A stretch of 64,000 nucleotides of DNA from Pseudoalteromonas shioyasakiensis (GTDB lineage Bacteria; Pseudomonadota; Gammaproteobacteria; Enterobacterales; Alteromonadaceae), in the NCBI RefSeq assembly GCF_024518675.1, contig NZ_JANIGL010000002.1, positions 124,001-188,000 of the forward strand, given 5' to 3'. The notes below the pieces were generated by a model. It had not been told where the DNA came from, did not search any database, and saw only the letters and a program-made list of their open reading frames with translations. Within the stretch, counting starts at the first letter, position 1, and each line of letters begins with the position of its first letter. Below are positions 37,019 through 46,806 of this stretch, one piece after another. The translations under genes were made by a program, and so were the position numbers.

Positions 37019-37650
37019 TCTTACCTTCAATGACAAAAAATGGTGGCATTTTAACTATTTTTGCACTCCTAACAACAGGAGCTGTTGCCACTATTCATGA
37101 GTTAACAGCGGATAATATTGCTGAGCAAGAGCGCAAACAACTGTCAGACCAATTACAAGAAGTACTCAACCCTGCATTTTATAATAATGTTTTATATAAC
37201 GACTGTGCGCTAATTCGCAATCCTCTATTGGGTAAAGAACCACAACGTGTTTATCGCGCACGTCAAAATGGCGAAGCTGTCGCACTGATCATGCGCCATG
37301 TCACACCTAAAGGCTATAGCGGCGATATTGAGCTATTAACTGCAGTGTTATCAAATGGACAAATTGCGGGTGTGCGGGTCACTAAGCATGAGGAAACACC
37401 AGGCTTAGGTGATAAAGTTGAAATAAAAAAATCTCCTTGGATCACTTTATTCAATGATAAATCAGTACTGGGTGGAGACGACGCACGCTGGGCAGTGAAG
37501 AAAGATGGGGGCAGCTTTGACCAGTTCACTGGCGCAACTATCACACCACGTGCCGTTGTTGGTTCAGTAAAAAATGCCGTGTTATTCTCTCAAAGCCAAT
37601 TTAACGAAGTATTTAATGCGCCAAACGCATGTACAGCAGGTGAATCATGA
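37015..37650 (+). CDS. rnfG: Electron transport complex subunit RnfG/RsxG
   Basis: A 211-residue subunit with an N-terminal membrane anchor (residues 10-27) and an exported FMN-binding domain. The flavin attachment motif is T172-G-A-T175, with Thr175 the expected site of the phosphoester-bound FMN; the family often has SGAT here. It is coupled to rnfD by an ATGA overlap. Confidence 0.96.
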   Translation: MILPSMTKNGGILTIFALLTTGAVATIHELTADNIAEQERKQLSDQLQEVLNPAFYNNVLYNDCALIRNPLLGKEPQRVYRARQNGEAVALIMRHVTPKGYSGDIELLTAVLSNGQIAGVRVTKHEETPGLGDKVEIKKSPWITLFNDKSVLGGDDARWAVKKDGGSFDQFTGATITPRAVVGSVKNAVLFSQSQFNEVFNAPNACTAGES

Positions 37651-38345
37651 GTCAACTTAAAGAGCTATTCAACGAAGGTATGTGGAAAAACAACCCTGCC
37701 CTTGTCCAGTTACTTGGTTTGTGCCCATTACTCGCTGTTACCTCGACCGTCACCAACGCAATGGGACTTGGACTGGCTACCTTAATGGTACTAATCGGTT
37801 CTAACGTTACAATTTCAGCAGTCAGAAACTGGGTACCAAAAGATATTCGTATCCCTGTTTTTGTAATGATCATTGCAGCATTCGTAACCATTATTCAACT
37901 TTTAATGAATGCCTATACATTTGGCCTATACCAATCCTTAGGGATTTTTATTCCTTTGATTGTAACTAACTGTGCCATCATCGGCCGTGCAGAAGCCTAT
38001 GCGTCGAAAAATCCAGTTCATTTATCGGCGTTTGACGGTTTAATGATGGGCTCAGGGTTTATGGTGGTGTTGATTGTTCTTGGCGCAATGCGCGAGCTGA
38101 TCGGCCAAGGTACATTGTTTGATGGCGCCGACTTATTACTCGGCCCATGGGCATCTATTTTACGCGTTGAGGTATTTAGCTTTGACAATCAATTTTTGCT
38201 CGCCATATTACCGCCCGGTGCCTTTTTAGGGCTAGGCTTATTAATTGCAGGTAAAAATGTCATTGATGCGCAAATAAAAGCCAAACAAGTCGCACCGCCA
38301 GAAGCGGAAAAAGGCCCACGGGCACGAGTAACCAGTTTAACTTAA
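37647..38345 (+). CDS. rnfE: Electron transport complex subunit RnfE/RsxE
   Basis: A 232-residue membrane subunit with six helices, homologous to NqrD and paralogous to RnfA. The paired motifs are [20 protein letters not shown] and [13 protein letters not shown], contributing Cys ligands for the membrane iron site. It is coupled to rnfG by ATGA. The last gene of the complex; nth follows after a hairpin. Confidence 0.96.
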   Translation: MSQLKELFNEGMWKNNPALVQLLGLCPLLAVTSTVTNAMGLGLATLMVLIGSNVTISAVRNWVPKDIRIPVFVMIIAAFVTIIQLLMNAYTFGLYQSLGIFIPLIVTNCAIIGRAEAYASKNPVHLSAFDGLMMGSGFMVVLIVLGAMRELIGQGTLFDGADLLLGPWASILRVEVFSFDNQFLLAILPPGAFLGLGLLIAGKNVIDAQIKAKQVAPPEAEKGPRARVTSLT

Positions 38346-38378
38346 GGGGAAGCGTACAGCTTTGCTGTACGTTTAAGT
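38338..38378 (+). other. Hairpin in the rnfE-nth gap
   Basis: The inner arms GCGTACAGC and GCTGTACGT around TTT, and outer arms AACTTAA/TTAAGTT, fill the 36-base gap before the nth ATG. No T-run follows. It may set processing or translation of nth. Confidence 0.6.
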
Positions 38379-38381
38379 TGC

Positions 38382-39017
38382 ATGAATAAAGAAAAACGCC
38401 ACGAGATTTTAACTCGTCTACGCGATGATAATCCACATCCTGAAACCGAGCTTGAGTACTCAAGCCCATTTGAGCTACTAGTGGCGGTGACACTATCAGC
38501 ACAAGCCACCGATGTTGGTGTCAACAAAGCCACACGTAAATTGTTCCCTGTTGCGAATACGCCACAAGGCATATTGGATCTCGGCTTAGAAGGCCTTCGC
38601 GATTACATTAAAACTATTGGTTTATTCAATTCAAAAGCCAATAACGTATACAAGATGTGTGAAATTTTAGTCAACCAGCATAACAGTATTGTGCCTGAAA
38701 ACCGTGAAGCCCTAGAGGCGCTTCCTGGTGTTGGCCGAAAAACAGCAAATGTGGTACTTAATACCGCCTTCGGCTGGCCGACCATTGCCGTAGACACGCA
38801 TATTTTTCGTGTTTCAAACCGCACCAAATTTGCTATGGGCAAAGATGTGGTTGCGGTTGAGCAAAAACTTGAAAAGGTCGTGCCAAAAGAATTTAAAGTA
38901 GACGTACACCACTGGTTAATTTTACATGGTCGTTATACCTGTGTAGCTCGCAAACCCAAATGCGGCAGCTGTATTATTGAAGATTTATGTGAGTTTAAAG
39001 AGAAAACAGAGGGTTAA
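38382..39017 (+). CDS. nth: Endonuclease III
   Basis: A DNA glycosylase/AP lyase for oxidised pyrimidines, 211 residues as in E. coli. The helix-hairpin-helix is [12 protein letters not shown] with catalytic Lys120, and Asp138 lies in AVDTHI. The C-terminal 4Fe-4S site is C-x6-C-x2-C-x5-C ([17 protein letters not shown]). Its position after rnfE is conserved in gammaproteobacteria. Confidence 0.97.
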   Translation: MNKEKRHEILTRLRDDNPHPETELEYSSPFELLVAVTLSAQATDVGVNKATRKLFPVANTPQGILDLGLEGLRDYIKTIGLFNSKANNVYKMCEILVNQHNSIVPENREALEALPGVGRKTANVVLNTAFGWPTIAVDTHIFRVSNRTKFAMGKDVVAVEQKLEKVVPKEFKVDVHHWLILHGRYTCVARKPKCGSCIIEDLCEFKEKTEG

Positions 39018-39018
39018 T

Positions 39019-39417
39019 ATGCGTTTACTACATACAATGTTAAGAGTCGCTGATTTAGAGAAATCAATTGCGTTTTACACCCAGATTTTAGGTATGAAAG
39101 AGTTACGCCGAGCTAATAATCAAGAGTACCGTTACACGCTTGCCTTTGTAGGTTACGGAGATGAAAAAAATAGCACTGTTTTAGAGTTAACTTATAACTG
39201 GGACACTGACAGTTACGATCTGGGTAATGCCTATGGCCACATAGCTATTGAATTTGATGATATTTATAAAGCGTGTGCTGATATAAAAGCAGCGGGAGGG
39301 AATGTTAGCAGAGAGCCTGGCCCTGTTAAAGGTGGCACAACACAGATAGCTTTTGTAAAAGATCCAGATGGTTATGCTATTGAACTTATACAAAAGAAAA
39401 CTAACTCAGACTTTTAA
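39019..39417 (+). CDS. gloA: Lactoylglutathione lyase (glyoxalase I)
   Basis: Converts the methylglyoxal-glutathione hemithioacetal to S-lactoylglutathione, the substrate of GloB (13934 in this window). The protein has 132 residues. The metal ligands His5, Glu56, His74 and Glu122 are all at the positions known in E. coli GloA, the Ni/Co-dependent type. I start at ATG 39019, one base after the nth stop, with GAGGG upstream; the frame extends further back only into nth. Confidence 0.96.
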   Translation: MRLLHTMLRVADLEKSIAFYTQILGMKELRRANNQEYRYTLAFVGYGDEKNSTVLELTYNWDTDSYDLGNAYGHIAIEFDDIYKACADIKAAGGNVSREPGPVKGGTTQIAFVKDPDGYAIELIQKKTNSDF

Positions 39418-39458
39418 TTTTCTAAGTAAATTAAAATTCAAGCTAGTTTATTTGATAT

Positions 39459-39479
39459 GAAGCCATACGTTATGGCTTC
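39459..39479 (+). terminator. Hairpin after gloA
   Basis: The arms GAAGCCATA and TATGGCTTC enclose three bases. Only TCGAGTT follows, so termination by this stem alone would be weak. Confidence 0.45.
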
Positions 39480-39650
39480 TCGAGTTAAACACTCCTCTCC
39501 CTTTACTCTAACCTATATGTAATTCATCACTTCCCATTATCGATATAAAATAATTACCTGTTATTAGTCACACCATCCTTAACGCTTTCCTAGTGTATTT
39601 TCAGAAAATTCCTAGTCGCTATATAACCCGCTGTATATGATGGAATGTTT

Positions 39651-39743
39651 ATGAAAAAAGTCAGATCTGTAAAGGCTTCGACAGTAAATAATCACGTTTA
39701 TTATTTGACCAAGCGCGACAAATACAGCACAATAGAACTATAA
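39651..39743 (+). CDS. Possible 30-residue small protein
   Basis: An ATG with GGA seven bases upstream opens a 30-codon frame for a basic peptide beginning MKKVRSVKAS. It lies in the gap between gloA and the secreted-protein gene. It is not recognised; length and position make it only a candidate. The remaining 39480-39798 sequence shows nothing else. Confidence 0.25.
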   Translation: MKKVRSVKASTVNNHVYYLTKRDKYSTIEL

Positions 39744-39798
39744 AATATTAATTAAATGTTAATAACACAGCATTTTAATCATTTGTTCGGGGAATATT

Positions 39799-41067
39799 AT
39801 GAAAAACTCAACCTTTAAGCTTTTATCTTTATCATTACTCATTTCATCTAGCTTTGTTAATGCCAATACCGCCTTTGGGGTTAGTGTTGATACTGAACAA
39901 ACTGGTGCAAATCTTAACCTAGTAGTTAATGGCTCATTTGAAGATGCTGCTGTTTCAGACACGTGGGAATTATTGGATTCACTGGCCGGCTGGCAACACC
40001 AAGGTGCTCAAGTAGAAATTCAAAAATCGCTTATTAATATAATTCCCGTCATAGCAGGAGAACAGTACATTGAGCTGGACTCAACTGCTAATTATTCTAT
40101 CTACCAAGATATTCCTACTAGTGAAGGTGACACGTATGATATTAGTTTTTACTACTCTGCTCGAGTGAATGGTGATTTAGACACTAATATCGCTGAAGTC
40201 TATTGGGATGGTCAACTGCTTGATACACTAAATAGTGATTCAGTTGGTTGGAAGAAGTTTACCTACACTGTAACGGGATCAGCAATTAATACCGAGCTAA
40301 AATTTAAAGGTGCTGGCACATCTGACTCTTACGGTGCATTTATTGACGATGTAAGTGTAACAGCGCAGGCAGCAGTAAATGAATGTGCAACTGGTTTATA
40401 TGGTATCAATAACTTTGGCACAAGTGAAGAAGGGTATGTATACCGCTTTGATACTGAAAACAACACCTACTCTATTGTTGCCGGTTTATCAAATACGGCA
40501 TCAAATATCGCATCTCATAACGGCGTGTTATATTTCATGGAGCAGTTAGATAAATCAACTAAAGAGTCACAAATTTTATCACTTGATCTTCAAAGCAATG
40601 AGCAATCGTTTGTTACATCAGCTGAATCGTACCCGATTTATCGCTCTGCTATGAGCGCTGATGGCACGACATTAAGAGCCACTAGCAAAACATACATGTA
40701 CGACTTTAATATTGAGACTGGTGATAAAACCGTTTTAGGAAAATTAACCTATCCCGGTGACTCGTTTGCTGATGGTGATATCGCTTATTCTGCAGATAAT
40801 AATGTACTTTATGTGTTAACCGGCAAAGCTTTATACACTGTTGATGAAGGTTCATTAGAGCTTACATTAATTGGTGAACATGGTGTTGCACAAGCATCCG
40901 GTATTGCAATTGCAGAAGATGGTAGTATTTATGTTTCAGGCCGAGTTAAGGGTGAAAATGCGAATATCTTTAAGCTAAACCAAAACACAGCTGAAGCGAC
41001 TTTCGTTATGCAAGGCCCATCACATGTTAACGATTTGACATTTGTTGATGGTAACTACTGTAACTAA
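39799..41067 (+). CDS. Secreted protein: carbohydrate-binding-like domain plus beta-propeller
   Basis: A 422-residue protein with a signal peptide (cleavage near SSFVNA, residue 22). Residues about 38-190 resemble the DUF642/galactose-binding jelly-roll fold (LVVNGSFEDAAVSDTW, YIELDSTANYSIYQDI, GAFIDDVSVTAQ). Residues 195-420 have repeated short blades (YRFDTENNTYS, YDFNIETGDK, IAIAEDGSIYVSG) like a beta-propeller. Two Cys (about 196 and 421) could close the propeller. It is probably extracellular; function is unknown. GGGGAAT precedes the ATG. Confidence 0.72.
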   Translation: MKNSTFKLLSLSLLISSSFVNANTAFGVSVDTEQTGANLNLVVNGSFEDAAVSDTWELLDSLAGWQHQGAQVEIQKSLINIIPVIAGEQYIELDSTANYSIYQDIPTSEGDTYDISFYYSARVNGDLDTNIAEVYWDGQLLDTLNSDSVGWKKFTYTVTGSAINTELKFKGAGTSDSYGAFIDDVSVTAQAAVNECATGLYGINNFGTSEEGYVYRFDTENNTYSIVAGLSNTASNIASHNGVLYFMEQLDKSTKESQILSLDLQSNEQSFVTSAESYPIYRSAMSADGTTLRATSKTYMYDFNIETGDKTVLGKLTYPGDSFADGDIAYSADNNVLYVLTGKALYTVDEGSLELTLIGEHGVAQASGIAIAEDGSIYVSGRVKGENANIFKLNQNTAEATFVMQGPSHVNDLTFVDGNYCN

Positions 41068-41088
41068 TTGAAAAAGTTAGTCTCCAAT

Positions 41089-41113
41089 AGCCAGTCTTTG
41101 ACTGGCTTTTTAT
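41089..41113 (+). terminator. Intrinsic terminator of the secreted-protein gene
   Basis: The arms AGCCAGTC and GACTGGCT around TTT are followed by TTTTATTT. Confidence 0.9.
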
Positions 41114-41121
41114 TTAAAAAA

Positions 41122-41148
41122 TTAAAGCGGCCTAAAAGCCGCTTTTGG
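41122..41148 (-). terminator. Intrinsic terminator of the M16 peptidase gene
   Basis: The minus strand has AAAGCGGC / GCCGCTTT followed by AATTTTTT. Together with the plus-strand terminator it insulates the convergent genes. Confidence 0.85.
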
Positions 41149-41170
41149 TTTTGAGATATTAGTTAATAAG

Positions 41171-44041
41171 CTATAAGCTGTAATCAACTACCTTCATATC
41201 AAATTTTTCAAGCTCAGGTTTTAATGTTTTTGCATCACCGACGACTAAATAAACCATTTCTTTAGTATTAAGGTGCTTAGCTGCAAGCTCATTAATTTCA
41301 TCTTTAGTAATAGTACTTACTATTTTACTACGCTCTTTCACAAAGCTCGGCTCTAAATTATGCTCTAAAATTTGTGCTAAAAAGCTAAGTTTTGCATTTG
41401 GCGTTTCATATTTAAGTGCATCTTTTTGGTTGATAGCTTGGCGCATAAAGTTTAGTTCTTCGTCACTGATTCCTTGTTGAGCATATTTATTTAATTCGTT
41501 TGTAAACTCTGTAATTGATGCTGCTGTAGAGTCAGCTCTTACCGCTGCGGATGCTGTGAAACCACCTGAAGTTGCATCCCCCCAAAAGCGTGTTCTGGCA
41601 CCGTATGTATATCCTTTATCTTCTCTAAGGTTTAGGTTTATACGGCTATTAAAGTTACCACCTAAAGCAAAATTCATTAAATTTGACTTAAAGAACTCAC
41701 CGGTAATATCTTCAATCATGTCACGTTTACCAATACGGATTTCAGATTGAGGTGCACCAGGTTTATCAACTAAATAAATAGTATTCCCTTCAACCTTAGG
41801 TAACTTAAAGGTAGCCGTTACTGCTGGCGAGCTCCCTTGCCAAGTTTTTAAAGTATTTGTTACTTTAGACTGAAGTGCGGCTTGATCTAAATCAGAAACT
41901 ACAATAACCTCTGTCCCTACAGGCTTAAAATGAACATCATAAAAACGCTTCACATCATCCAGCGTTATTGCCTCAATACTTGCTTGCGTGCCACCACTTG
42001 GTAACGCAGCAATACTATTACCATACAATAATTTACTGTATGCATTAGTAGCTAAATAGCCTGCATCTTTCATTGCATGTTGGATATTTTGCAAACTTTG
42101 TTGCTTATTACGCTCAAAGTCTTCTGCATTAAATGCAGGTTTAAACAACTTTTCTTGTACAAGGGCTAATGTAGCATCAAGATTTTTAGTTAAGCTCGAT
42201 ACAAATATATTAGTGTGCCTGTTAGATGCAGAAATACGAATGGAGCTGCCCAATTTTTCAAGTGCATTGGTCATTTCCTCGGTTGTATAGGCTTGCGTTG
42301 ACTCATTTAACAAAGCGGCAGTCATTGATGCTAAGCCTACTTTGTCGGCTTGCTCATGATATAAACCGCCTGGTACTTTAATTAATAATGACGTTGTTGG
42401 CGTTTCTATGCTCTGCGTACCCAAAATTTCAATACCATTTGTTGTTTTCGCATCCCATAAAGTTGGTACATCAACAGCAGGGTTTACACCGGCCATTGGC
42501 TGCTTACTACGATCAAAGGTGTCGATTGCTTTTCTCGCGACTAAATCATCAGCAGATGTCTTTGAAGGACCACCAAAGTCATGGCTGATTGGCGTAAAGT
42601 TATCAGGTGCCGCAATAAGTTGAATTTGACCTTCAGGCACAACACTCATGATCACAGCAGCTTTACCTTTAATATATTGATTAAATACGCGCATCACATC
42701 CGCTTTGGTAACTGCATTGTAACGAGCAATATCATCTTTTATATAATTAGGGTTTCCAGTAAATGTTTCAAATGCTGCAAGTTGTGACACTTTTCCTGAC
42801 ACACTTTGTAAACCGAAAATAGCGCCGGATTCGATTTTAGCTTTGACTTTATCTAAATCATCTTGAGTAACGCCGCGTTCCTCGAACTCTATAAATGAAT
42901 CTCGGACTATTTTTTCAATATCTCCAAGTGTTTTACCTGAAGCAGGATGCGGCAGTGCATAAATACTCATTGAACAAGCAAGTTCACGGCATGGGTGACT
43001 AACGCCCGCTTGAACTGCCAATTGTGTTTTAACTAAGTTTTTATAAAGTAATGAGTTATTTCCGCCACCAATTATTTCAGCAAGAATATCTAATGGGGCT
43101 TCGTCTTCAGCACGCGCAAAAGTAGTTGGGAAGCTCATGCTAAGCAGAGGTAAATGTACTTTATCTTCCATGGAAATGTAACGATCAGCATCAAGCGTTA
43201 CAGCGACTTTTTCGGCATTAACTACTTCTGGACCACGAGGGATCGATGCAAAATATTTACTTACTAACGGTAGTACATCGTCCGGCTTTACATCACCACC
43301 AATGGTAATCGTGGCATTGTTCGGCCCATACCAACGTAAAAAGAACGCTTTTAAATCATTAACATTCACACGATCTAAATCATCCATATAGCCAATCACA
43401 GGCCAAGAGTACGGATGACCATCGGGGTAAAGCGCTTGCGATACACGTTCGTTTAAACGGCCATAGGGACGATTATCTACTCTTTGTCCACGCTCGTTTT
43501 TAACAGTTTCACGTTGTACTTCAAATTTATCTTGTGTTACAGCATCAAGTAAAAAACCCATGCGGTCAGCTTCAAGCCATAATATTTTTTCAAGTTGATT
43601 TACAGGAACTGTTTCAAAGTAATTAGTCCGGTCTGAGTTAGTTGTACCGTTTAATTTACCACCTGCTTCAGTGATAATTTTGAAATGCTCTTCATCCGCT
43701 ACATTTTCAGAACCTTGAAACATCATGTGCTCAAAAAAGTGGGCAAAGCCAGACTTACCAAGTTCCTCTCTTGCTGAACCTACATGATATGTAACATCGA
43801 CATGCACTAGGGGGTCTGAGCGATCTTCATGAATAATAACGGTTAAGCCATTCTCCAATTTATACTTTTTGTAAGGAATACTAATTTTTTCACCATGGCC
43901 ATCAACGGCCTCAACTAAGGTAACCCCAGGAACAGTTACGGCTGATGTGATACTTGATTCTGTCGTTTTGAGTGAGTGTTGAGAACATGCTGCTATGCTG
44001 CTACTAAGAAGCACAGCGAGTGCAATTTTTGTCAGTTTCAT
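41171..44041 (-). CDS. M16 family zinc peptidase, lipoprotein
   Basis: A 956-residue pitrilysin/insulinase-type peptidase carrying both halves in one chain. The lipoprotein signal ends in SIAAC (Cys near 19), so it is envelope-anchored. The inverted zinc motif HFFEH lies in GFAHFFEHMMFQGSEN near residue 105, and the third ligand Glu in ETVKNERGQRVDN about 75 residues on. The second half is the inactive M16_C-type partner with the conserved R/Y region (RINLNLREDKGYTYGA). It probably degrades short peptides. Confidence 0.92.
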   Translation of the reverse strand: MKLTKIALAVLLSSSIAACSQHSLKTTESSITSAVTVPGVTLVEAVDGHGEKISIPYKKYKLENGLTVIIHEDRSDPLVHVDVTYHVGSAREELGKSGFAHFFEHMMFQGSENVADEEHFKIITEAGGKLNGTTNSDRTNYFETVPVNQLEKILWLEADRMGFLLDAVTQDKFEVQRETVKNERGQRVDNRPYGRLNERVSQALYPDGHPYSWPVIGYMDDLDRVNVNDLKAFFLRWYGPNNATITIGGDVKPDDVLPLVSKYFASIPRGPEVVNAEKVAVTLDADRYISMEDKVHLPLLSMSFPTTFARAEDEAPLDILAEIIGGGNNSLLYKNLVKTQLAVQAGVSHPCRELACSMSIYALPHPASGKTLGDIEKIVRDSFIEFEERGVTQDDLDKVKAKIESGAIFGLQSVSGKVSQLAAFETFTGNPNYIKDDIARYNAVTKADVMRVFNQYIKGKAAVIMSVVPEGQIQLIAAPDNFTPISHDFGGPSKTSADDLVARKAIDTFDRSKQPMAGVNPAVDVPTLWDAKTTNGIEILGTQSIETPTTSLLIKVPGGLYHEQADKVGLASMTAALLNESTQAYTTEEMTNALEKLGSSIRISASNRHTNIFVSSLTKNLDATLALVQEKLFKPAFNAEDFERNKQQSLQNIQHAMKDAGYLATNAYSKLLYGNSIAALPSGGTQASIEAITLDDVKRFYDVHFKPVGTEVIVVSDLDQAALQSKVTNTLKTWQGSSPAVTATFKLPKVEGNTIYLVDKPGAPQSEIRIGKRDMIEDITGEFFKSNLMNFALGGNFNSRINLNLREDKGYTYGARTRFWGDATSGGFTASAAVRADSTAASITEFTNELNKYAQQGISDEELNFMRQAINQKDALKYETPNAKLSFLAQILEHNLEPSFVKERSKIVSTITKDEINELAAKHLNTKEMVYLVVGDAKTLKPELEKFDMKVVDYSL

Positions 44042-44140
44042 CTGTTTATCCTATTAAAATTAACATTTTTAGTCTATTCGTTAACAGGAACAACAACAAC
44101 TGCTTAGTAAGTGTACTCTAAATAATTTTGTAACAAACTA

Positions 44141-44794
44141 TTACTTAAAACTGAGATCTCTAAGCTTAAGCAATAACTCGCCTTCAATATTATCAAACAT
44201 TAACTTTTTCAATGTGTTAAACCCTTCACTGTGAAAAAAGCTTATATGTTGATCGCGAGTTACAAATACAGCCATACCAGAAGCTGCAGTGTTATTTTTT
44301 ACTAAATCATCTAAACCTCGTAACAAGTACCTACCCAGTCCTTGGCCATGAAAGTGCGGGTCAACGGCTATAAAAGCTAAAAAGTAATAATTTCCCTGAT
44401 CTTTTAAGGCAGCACGAATAGTCTGCTCTTTTTCTATTAGTTGATTCGTTTGTAAATACCCCGCGCTAAGCATTAATTTTAAACGCCAGTGCCAGTATCG
44501 CTCGGCCTGTAACTGACTGTTAGACTCAAATACGCACGCAACTGCTTTGAGCCTTTCATTACGATATAAACCTATTAATGGCTGTTTTACTTGCCAAAAA
44601 GTATTTAACTCTTCGCGAATTAAAGCGCGTAATTTTTTTTCATAAGCAGCAGGGTTATGCTCTGTGTAATTTAACACTTGCTGCAATACAGGATCATCAT
44701 GGTAGGCTTGGTATATCAAACTCGCAGCTACACTGATATCCTCAGCGGAAATGTATTGCACACTGTAAGCATCAGTTTGTGTGGCGGTTGTCAT
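44141..44794 (-). CDS. GNAT family N-acetyltransferase
   Basis: A 217-residue acetyltransferase. The acetyl-CoA loop is HFHGQGLGRYLLRGLDD (Q/R-x-x-G-x-G/A) after FLAFIAVDP, and the family C-terminus VFVTRDQHISFFHSEGF follows. The substrate is unknown. It is 100 bases upstream of the M16 gene on the same strand and may be expressed separately. Confidence 0.85.
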   Translation of the reverse strand: MTTATQTDAYSVQYISAEDISVAASLIYQAYHDDPVLQQVLNYTEHNPAAYEKKLRALIREELNTFWQVKQPLIGLYRNERLKAVACVFESNSQLQAERYWHWRLKLMLSAGYLQTNQLIEKEQTIRAALKDQGNYYFLAFIAVDPHFHGQGLGRYLLRGLDDLVKNNTAASGMAVFVTRDQHISFFHSEGFNTLKKLMFDNIEGELLLKLRDLSFK

Positions 44795-45104
44795 AAGCGA
44801 TTCCTTTTATTGTTCTTGGTTTTTATCATTTGCTATCACCATTTATAGGTATATTCCTATCTTAAGTAAAACGCAAATTCAGCGAGAGTTAAACTCACTC
44901 CCGCCATCATCAAACATTATCGCTATAAAGAGCATGACATGGACACCATAGAGCATGCTAAAACTAGGTTAAACCAACAAGCCTGAGTCAACTGAAACTA
45001 ACATATTCATGCGCAAGCTTTTATTGAGCGCAGCTGAGTATATTGATATGATAACTGCGCAATACACTACTGTGTTGTGCGTAAATTTAAGAGTTTATAA
45101 ATTA
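44795..45104. other. Intergenic region
   Basis: Divergent promoter space for the GNAT and the small hypothetical gene. Only very short frames are present (15 codons from 44939); I see no repeat or RNA structure. Confidence 0.5.
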
Positions 45105-45371
45105 ATGAATTCCATCGTTATTGATGCCATCAAAACCCTTCTAGAAGAAGGTAAAACCCCAACTGTCGCGCTAACCAAAAATAAGTTATCTCAACCAGTC
45201 CCTATGCCTATTATTATTGCGGCAGTGAGCCAGTATAAAAATAACCCGGAGTCAATTCACAGTTTGATTCAACAGCCTAGTAAAGAGCAAACGAGTAAAT
45301 CGAAAGAGAGCCAACTTGATCGCATTGAAGCTAAGCTAGATAAACTATTGGCATTAATAGATAAAAATTAA
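45105..45371 (+). CDS. Small hypothetical protein
   Basis: An 88-residue protein, not recognised. The N-terminal half (VIDAIKTLLEEGKTPTVALTKNKL) looks like a small helical DNA-binding or regulatory motif, and the C-terminal third is a charged coiled coil (LDRIEAKLDKLLALI). I chose the Met at 45105 because upstream residues of the longer frame look non-coding. The stop is 12 bases before the DUF2310 gene, so they are cotranscribed. Confidence 0.6.
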   Translation: MNSIVIDAIKTLLEEGKTPTVALTKNKLSQPVPMPIIIAAVSQYKNNPESIHSLIQQPSKEQTSKSKESQLDRIEAKLDKLLALIDKN

Positions 45372-45383
45372 TTGAGAAAATGA

Positions 45384-46157
45384 ATGTTTGTTGTTGATTT
45401 AACCTTTGACTGTTACCAAGACACTACATTAGAAGACGCAGAGCAAGCGATTAATCGCGTGGTTAATGCCTTGCGTTTTAATGGTCAAATAATGGGGGAA
45501 GAATTTCCCACCGTATTAAAAGACGGCTACTTTGTTACACGAGTAATGAGCCCTACAGATGATGCTATGCATCCGTTAAATCACAGTCCATTTGTTAAAC
45601 ACAGCATAGATAAGTTGCATGATGCAGGTCTGCTCGCTCCTAAAGTTAAGGTCATAGGCCAAGATATCCACTCCAACGGTGCTGATACCTGCCAGGAGCC
45701 TTCAAGTTATATTTTATATACAACGTATGTGCATACCTGCAGCCCATTATATTGTGGTGATGATTTTCTACCTGTACCGCTATTTAAGATACCAGCAATA
45801 GCCAATGGCGACTACAAAACGCTGATTAAATGGCAAGAAGATTGGCAAGCATGTGATCAAATCCAAATAAATGGTGCAACACGGTGTGAGTTTCCAGCCT
45901 TAGATGAAATATCTAACCTCAATAGCGATTTGTCTCGTCGTGGCAGGGACATAGCTAAGCGTATCAAATTCTTAACTAAAAAGCCTGTTTATTATTATTT
46001 ATATCGGGTAGGTGGTAAAGATAAAGCGTCTGAACGCGCACGAAAGTGTCCAAGTTGTGACGGGGATTGGAAACTGCCAGAACCTTGGTTTGGCTTATTT
46101 GATTTTAAGTGCGAGCCTTGTGGCTTGGTCTCAAATATTTCTTGGGATTTTCAATAA
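45384..46157 (+). CDS. DUF2310 Zn-ribbon protein
   Basis: A 257-residue protein of the DUF2310 family, annotated as possibly nucleic-acid-binding. The C-terminus carries a zinc ribbon, CPSC-D-GDW ... CEPCGL, near residues 221-247. The N-terminal 200 residues are a conserved alpha/beta domain with further Cys (TYVHTCSPLYCGDD). Function is unknown. It is second gene of a two-gene operon. Confidence 0.82.
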   Translation: MFVVDLTFDCYQDTTLEDAEQAINRVVNALRFNGQIMGEEFPTVLKDGYFVTRVMSPTDDAMHPLNHSPFVKHSIDKLHDAGLLAPKVKVIGQDIHSNGADTCQEPSSYILYTTYVHTCSPLYCGDDFLPVPLFKIPAIANGDYKTLIKWQEDWQACDQIQINGATRCEFPALDEISNLNSDLSRRGRDIAKRIKFLTKKPVYYYLYRVGGKDKASERARKCPSCDGDWKLPEPWFGLFDFKCEPCGLVSNISWDFQ

Positions 46158-46207
46158 CATTGATATTATACGCGGAGTAAATCTTACTTACTCCGCGAAA
46201 TAATCGG

Positions 46208-46747
46208 TTACACCTTCAGAGCTTGAATAAACTCTTCAAGGTTTGTAGCCAACACATGATGCGGTTTTTTACCGACATACTCTAAACACACTTCACCGCT
46301 TTCGAGCAAAACAGAAACCAATAAATCTTCTTGCTGTGTCAGTCCGATAAATACACTAGGCGGTTGTTTTAATTTGCGTTTCATTAAAACATGCCCAGTT
46401 ATGTTTTGTTGCAGCAAATCAAAATCATCCTCACTCCATGCTTGCAGCAATTCAATCTCATGCTGCTCGATTTTCGCCATTATAGGCCCCGCAAAAAAAG
46501 CACCATAAAATTGGTTTAAACTATCAGGAAAATCAACCTCAAGGGCTTTAGCTAAATCATTCAATGAGCCACAGGGCTCTCTTCGCACTGCTTGCCATTG
46601 AATGAAACCATCATCTAACGGCTCAGCGACTTCACATGGACTTGGCCAATCGCTGTCATGCTGAATTTGTGGTAATAAATTAGTAAGGTTTAACTTATGC
46701 TGGGCAAAATTTTTATGAAGTTGCTCTAATTGGGTAACAATAGACAT
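46208..46747 (-). CDS. syd: SecY-interacting protein Syd
   Basis: A 179-residue cytoplasmic protein that binds SecY. Family features are the N-terminal LEQLHKNFAQHK helix, WQAVRREP and FYGAFFAGPI. I chose the ATG at 46747 (MSIVTQLEQL), which matches the usual Syd length; the frame continues upstream into the queF promoter with no homology. It is divergent from queF, the same pair as in E. coli. Confidence 0.93.
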   Translation of the reverse strand: MSIVTQLEQLHKNFAQHKLNLTNLLPQIQHDSDWPSPCEVAEPLDDGFIQWQAVRREPCGSLNDLAKALEVDFPDSLNQFYGAFFAGPIMAKIEQHEIELLQAWSEDDFDLLQQNITGHVLMKRKLKQPPSVFIGLTQQEDLLVSVLLESGEVCLEYVGKKPHHVLATNLEEFIQALKV

Positions 46748-46806
46748 ACTGTGAAACTCATTAGCTTTAGGTATAATGCGGTCATTGTAACTACAAAAGA
46801 CGCAAC

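Noticed and set aside
44939..44986. 15-codon frame MDTIEHAKTRLNQQA
   Set aside because: Too short to support, no ribosome-binding site, no conservation evidence available.
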